A stretch of DNA of 64,000 nucleotides from CAMCXE01 sp036520615. GTDB taxonomy: Bacteria; Pseudomonadota; Gammaproteobacteria; Pseudomonadales; Cellvibrionaceae. The notes beneath the pieces were generated by a model, which saw only the letters and a list, made by a program, of their open reading frames with translations, searched no databases and had not been told where the DNA came from. The translations under genes and the position numbers were made by a program. The stretch lies in NCBI GenBank assembly GCA_036520615.1, contig DATDJI010000018.1, positions 1 through 64,000 on the forward strand. The letters run 5' to 3'. Below, in pieces: positions 60,947 through 64,000 of this stretch (its first letter is position 1; each line of letters begins with the position of its first letter).

Positions 60947-61153
60947 ACCTGCATTGAGGGTTCCCTTGATTTTTCGAACCCTAAGAAAAAAACAAAAAAG
61001 CCCAGATTTGCATCCGGGCTTCGAGTGTTTCAATTGCATTGCGCGTGTTGAAATCTATCTATGGCGTGTAACGCCATACTTCGACCCAATCGTATACAGC
61101 TTTGGCGTTAGCGGTTTCGCTGGTAACCGGGCCCGCCCAGCTGGGTGAATTTG
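60947..61153 (-). repeat. direct repeat: GH16 3' end, right (intact) copy
   Basis: The intact counterpart of 55897-56097, covering the glucanase 3' codons, its terminator and the downstream flank. Confidence 0.8.
60984..61021 (-). terminator. intrinsic terminator of the GH16 gene
   Basis: On the minus strand AGCCCGGATGCAAATCTGGGCT folds as AGCCC-G-GAT / ATC-T-GGGCT, with GCAA as the loop, and is followed by a run of T broken by one G. The left copy at 55955-55985 is partly decayed. Confidence 0.75.
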
Positions 61154-61997
61154 ACGCCCAGATAGTGAGTAAAATATTTTGTGGCAATCCGATAAGATTT
61201 ATACGCGAATTCCAGCGGTGATAAACGACATCGTCAATTAAAAATAGCGCTTCTTTAGGTGTCCATTCCATTGTGTAAACATGGAAATCCTGACTAGAGT
61301 CAAACCCCAGTTGTTGCAAAGAAGGTTCTTGCGTCGGTGATACAGGTTTTGAAGTCGGTGGACGCGGGCCTGTATACACCATTGCATTAAATTGGATTTC
61401 GTTGGGGTTTTTACCGAGACTCTCCATATCGAATTCATTCCAATCATCCGCAGGCCAGGGTGTATAAATTGCGACAAGGGCCGAAACGACGGCGGAGCCC
61501 TTGGCAAGTTTGGCCCGTGCGCTTACACGGCCATAAGATATAGTTGCAGTAGAGCGAACTTCCGCACCCAAAAATGACTTGGTTTCACCGTCCACAACAG
61601 TACCCGAAGGCGCAGGCGCTAGTTTAATCGTCATCATTCCGTTGCTCACTGCGACGGTATCTTTGGAAAACAGCGCGAGGTTGCCCGCCCATGAATGGGT
61701 CATCAACTGCCAGCGGCTTGAATCAAACGAATTAAAATCATCGCGGAACACGCGGGTAAAATTACCGCTTGAAGAACTGTTTGACGAACTTGATGAGCTA
61801 CTTGATGAAGAGCTTGTTGAGCTGCTTGAAGAGGAACCTGAGGAAGAACTTGATGAGCTACTGCTTGTAGAAGAAGTTGAACTAGAGGAGCTTGAACTTG
61901 ATGAGCTTGAGCTGCTGCTTGAAGTGGTGCCACCACACGACACAAGCGGCGCAATCAGTAGTGCCAGTAAAATTTGGATTAAAGGGTGTTTGCGCAT
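61059..61997 (-). CDS. GH16-family glycoside hydrolase lipoprotein with polyserine linker
   Basis: A 312-residue lipoprotein: signal with lipobox LVSC, a polyserine linker of about 55 residues broken by Thr and Gly, then a GH16 jelly-roll with the catalytic ENDO motif DWNEFDMESLGKN (E-x-D-x-E near 187-191) and the conserved end AVYDWVEVWRY. Such enzymes cut beta-1,3(4)-glucans, agar or similar polymers; the exact substrate is not evident. The gene ends at a clear terminator. It lies downstream of a membrane AraC-type regulator, on the same strand, 198 bases apart. Confidence 0.87.
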   Translation of the reverse strand: MRKHPLIQILLALLIAPLVSCGGTTSSSSSSSSSSSSSSSTSSTSSSSSSSSSGSSSSSSTSSSSSSSSSSSNSSSSGNFTRVFRDDFNSFDSSRWQLMTHSWAGNLALFSKDTVAVSNGMMTIKLAPAPSGTVVDGETKSFLGAEVRSTATISYGRVSARAKLAKGSAVVSALVAIYTPWPADDWNEFDMESLGKNPNEIQFNAMVYTGPRPPTSKPVSPTQEPSLQQLGFDSSQDFHVYTMEWTPKEALFLIDDVVYHRWNSRINLIGLPQNILLTIWASNSPSWAGPVTSETANAKAVYDWVEVWRYTP

Positions 61998-62195
61998 TAT
62001 AGGGTCCCGTATTTATTTTTAGCTGTTTGTGTATTTTGCACGGCGCCGGATCGACATTATTTTAATCGGCTGGCAAGACCTAAGAGTTTGGCTGCGGAAA
62101 AATGGCGTGTAAATGAGCAGTTTATGTTTTGCAGGAAAGTGGTACGTGGAATTTTGAAGGATTTGTCACACAAGCGCGTTAAAGGGCAGAGGAGC

Positions 62196-63353
62196 CTAGA
62201 GTGGCTTTTGTTCATGCTCACGAAATTGTGTAGGCGTCATATCAGTAAACTTTTTAAAGAACCGATTAAAAGCAGCCTTGCTATTGAATCCAGCTTTTGT
62301 GGCGATATCGGTAATGGCCAGAGCCTGTGAATCGGCTGCGCTCAACACTCGTTTCACCTCCTCTACTCGGTAGCGGTTCACAAATTCGTGAAAGTTTTGG
62401 TTCAACGTGCGGTTTATTGCGGCGGAAACCAAGCGAGAATGTAGACCGGTTTGTTTGGAGAATTCTTCCAGCGTGAGCCTGGGGTTGAGATAAAGCTTTT
62501 CCTTTTCCATTGCATTTTGGATTATCGCGAGCTGTTCCGGCGTTATTTCATCTCTCGCTGTATTTTCGCCTTCACTTTTACTTTCGTTAATACCCTCGAA
62601 CAAATCAGAATAAATTAGGCTGTAGAAAATTAGGATATTAATAAGTATAAAGAGGACATAGTTCGCCATAACGGCAAGAGCTTCAGCTATTGGCGCAAAC
62701 TGAAAAGCACCAACAATGTGAGCGGCAAGAAAGCAAACCCAAGACGCCATAAAGCCCCCAATCAACAGAACGAGCCAAGTCAGATCAATGCGTTCAATAT
62801 CGGAATAATTTTGTTTAAGTAATTTGCGATACTTGAATAATTGGTAAAGACACGCGACTCCGTACAGTACGATGACGATTTTTTCAGGGTGCACAAGCCA
62901 GTCAAAAAGAGGTTCAATGGCACCATAGTCTTTAAAATTTAGTGCTATTCCCTCTTTAATTTCAATAGGGCGGCGATAGTAGAAAAAATACAGTAATACG
63001 GGTGTTGCAGCTGCCGGTATCAGATGAAAAGCGTCTGTGGGTACGAACTTGAAATCTTTGTAGATCACCGAACGGATATACCAATAAAGAATTGGTCCTT
63101 CGAGAAAACACGCGAAATTAAATACAAAAAATATGTTGGGGCTAAAGTCAAACGCCAAAAATCTAAATGCTTCTCCCCATAAGATTAGGAGGTGCAAAGC
63201 AATCATGGCATTTAGCAGCAGGAAGAGTGCAAGTAATAAATTGCTGTAGGGTTTGGAGCCTCGATGAGCAAGAAACAGCACTGCCAACAGGCTGCACTCT
63301 CCGACGCGCAATAGCAGGGCAACATCGTGGATATTAAAAAGAACTGCGTTCAT
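62196..63353 (-). CDS. membrane-bound AraC-type transcription regulator
   Basis: A 385-residue regulator with seven hydrophobic segments in residues about 1-255 and a C-terminal AraC/XylS double helix-turn-helix (about 285-382): LTLEEFSKQTGLHSRLVSAA and ITDIATKAGFNSKAAFNRFF. Membrane AraC proteins in polysaccharide degraders sense sugars or oligosaccharides at the envelope. The likely target is the neighbouring GH16 gene. An inverted repeat (ACTAGGC/GCCTAGT) lies at 63423-63460 upstream of its start. Confidence 0.88.
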   Translation of the reverse strand: MNAVLFNIHDVALLLRVGECSLLAVLFLAHRGSKPYSNLLLALFLLLNAMIALHLLILWGEAFRFLAFDFSPNIFFVFNFACFLEGPILYWYIRSVIYKDFKFVPTDAFHLIPAAATPVLLYFFYYRRPIEIKEGIALNFKDYGAIEPLFDWLVHPEKIVIVLYGVACLYQLFKYRKLLKQNYSDIERIDLTWLVLLIGGFMASWVCFLAAHIVGAFQFAPIAEALAVMANYVLFILINILIFYSLIYSDLFEGINESKSEGENTARDEITPEQLAIIQNAMEKEKLYLNPRLTLEEFSKQTGLHSRLVSAAINRTLNQNFHEFVNRYRVEEVKRVLSAADSQALAITDIATKAGFNSKAAFNRFFKKFTDMTPTQFREHEQKPL

Positions 63354-63704
63354 GGCGGATTGGTTAATCGAAGACGGCGTGAAGATAAGGGACGTGAATT
63401 GTGCCCATCACCTGAACGCAACACTAGGCGTTTTTTGCTCAATGTCTAAATTTGCCTAGTTGAACAAATTGTTGGGTATCAACTGATGCACATACAGGAA
63501 ATGATACGTTGGTGTTCTTATGTATTCTGTCGGCAAGTCAGATGGGGCAAGCGGTTGCTCGTTATCAAAGCTGGTATTTGCACCAAAGCGTGAAGGTGAA
63601 GTCGGGGGAATTTGTTTAGCGCGGGCTGACTTTAAGTGAGCAAATTTACTATGCCGCTAGAATACAGGGTGAATTAACGCTCTGCGTATTCCTATAGAAG
63701 TGCC

Positions 63705-63731
63705 CCCCTGTGTGAGAAGGGCAGGGGTTTT
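63705..63731 (+). terminator. intrinsic terminator, plus strand
   Basis: CCCCTG / CAGGGG stem with an 11-base loop followed by TTTT. No established plus-strand gene precedes it; a short ORF ends at 63639. Confidence 0.5.
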
Positions 63732-63749
63732 AACAAAGGATAAAAGGGA

Positions 63750-63796
63750 TTTATCTGGACACCCGTTTTTACAACAGAATTTAAATCGGGTGCCCA
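63750..63796 (-). terminator. hairpin downstream of the SGNH gene
   Basis: On the minus strand GGGCACCCG pairs imperfectly with CGGGTGTCC across a loop of about 21 bases, 20-odd bases after the SGNH gene stop. No T-run directly follows, so the call is weak. Confidence 0.35.
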
Positions 63797-63817
63797 GCTA
63801 GAAAATTTTCCCTTTAT

Positions 63818-64000
63818 TTATTTTAAATAACCCTTAATTGCGTTGTACCAGGTCTGGCCTAAAAATTTGTAACCCGTATCGTTGGGATGCAGGTTGTCCG
63901 ATCCCAGTCCATTGCTAGGGAAATTTTTATATTGGTCCACGAGAATTACATTAAAGCCTTGTTTGATGCGCTCTTGCACAACCCCTGGAATTACCGCGTT
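63818..64000 (-). CDS. SGNH/GDSL-family esterase, C-terminal part (cut by window edge)
   Basis: Sixty residues at the window edge encode the end of an SGNH hydrolase. IKQGFNVILVDQYKNFP is followed by SDNLHPNDTGYKFLGQTWYN, where D-x-x-H-P-N is block V with the catalytic Asp and His. The rest of the gene, with the GDS Ser, lies beyond base 64000. SGNH enzymes next to a glucanase are often polysaccharide acetyl esterases (CE2, CE3 and others), which fits the locus. Confidence 0.8.
   Translation of the reverse strand, partial: NAVIPGVVQERIKQGFNVILVDQYKNFPSNGLGSDNLHPNDTGYKFLGQTWYNAIKGYLK

Larger units (their letters stand above)
63354..63817. other. 460-bp intergenic region with inverted repeat, small ORF and terminators
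   Basis: Contains ACTAGGC/GCCTAGT inverted repeat (63423-63460), a 39-codon plus-strand ORF at 63520-63639 (MYSVGKSDGASG...) of doubtful reality, a good plus-strand hairpin with T-run (63705-63731), and a longer hairpin between it and the SGNH gene end. Confidence 0.45.

Noticed and set aside
61579..62022. Plus-strand ORF with long acidic Leu-Glu repeats
   Set aside because: Antisense of the GH16 polyserine linker, not a gene.
1..64000. CRISPR arrays, tRNA, rRNA, complete insertion sequences
   Set aside because: No regularly spaced repeats, cloverleaf sequences, rRNA segments or transposase ORFs were recognised by reading; short or degenerate cases could have been missed without a search tool.

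Overview
The window reads as chromosome of a Gram-negative, plant-polysaccharide-degrading gammaproteobacterium of the Cellvibrio/Saccharophagus type. The signs are two lipoproteins with long polyserine linkers, a GH16 glucanase with a membrane AraC-type regulator, an SGNH esterase tail, LpxK/KdsB lipopolysaccharide genes, and a full aryl-polyene pigment cluster. Base composition is moderate (roughly half GC by eye). No rRNA, tRNA, CRISPR array, complete insertion sequence or phage was seen. This assignment is inference from gene content, not from a marker gene.

Layout. 0-2.1 kb: PP2C phosphatase with a small co-translated partner, then a small secreted protein. 2.2-18.7 kb: an aryl polyene (APE, xanthomonadin-like) cluster in two divergent operons that face away from a shared control region at about 8.92-9.15 kb. 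It holds three ketosynthase-like proteins (one a chain-length-factor type), two ACPs, four hotdog dehydratase domains (one fused to the AMP-ligase), a ketoreductase, thioesterase, methyltransferase, chorismatase of the XanB2 type supplying the aryl starter, two acyltransferases, a glycosyltransferase, and an MMPL/LolA-like/lipoprotein export set. 18.9-25.3 kb: alpha/beta hydrolase with a beta-rich tail; a pair of type-3-copper-like secreted proteins, one with a cytochrome c domain; a YbaK-like/HDOD protein. 26.0-30.3 kb: envelope block exbB-exbD-lpxK-kdsB-LMW phosphatase-murB. 30.4-43.3 kb: histidine kinase and Rcp1-like response regulator, MFS pump, small hydrolase, degenerate EAL protein, Ste14-like membrane methyltransferase, S41 protease, and a tandem pair of degenerate GGDEF proteins.

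43.3-56 kb is accessory in character: low gene density, two near-identical small four-cysteine secreted peptides, another small secreted peptide, a DUF4410-like protein, an esterase, a DUF2130 protein, a large M6-type metallopeptidase, and several families of palindromic intergenic repeats. 56.1-60.5 kb is a four-gene operon (cupredoxin-like protein, GGDEF/EAL enzyme, DUF3034 protein, lipoprotein globin) flanked by two direct copies of the 3' end of the GH16 gene. 61-64 kb is a glucan-use locus.

The observations most worth a second look are: (i) five places where restoring one base to a homopolymer run rebuilds a signal peptide or a conserved motif, pointing to systematic homopolymer loss in the sequence or real frameshifts; (ii) the tyrosinase-like/cytochrome c lipoprotein beside a paralog that has lost most of the putative copper ligands; (iii) the twin cysteine-rich secreted peptides that share their upstream leader; and (iv) the operon bracketed by duplicated GH16 3' ends.
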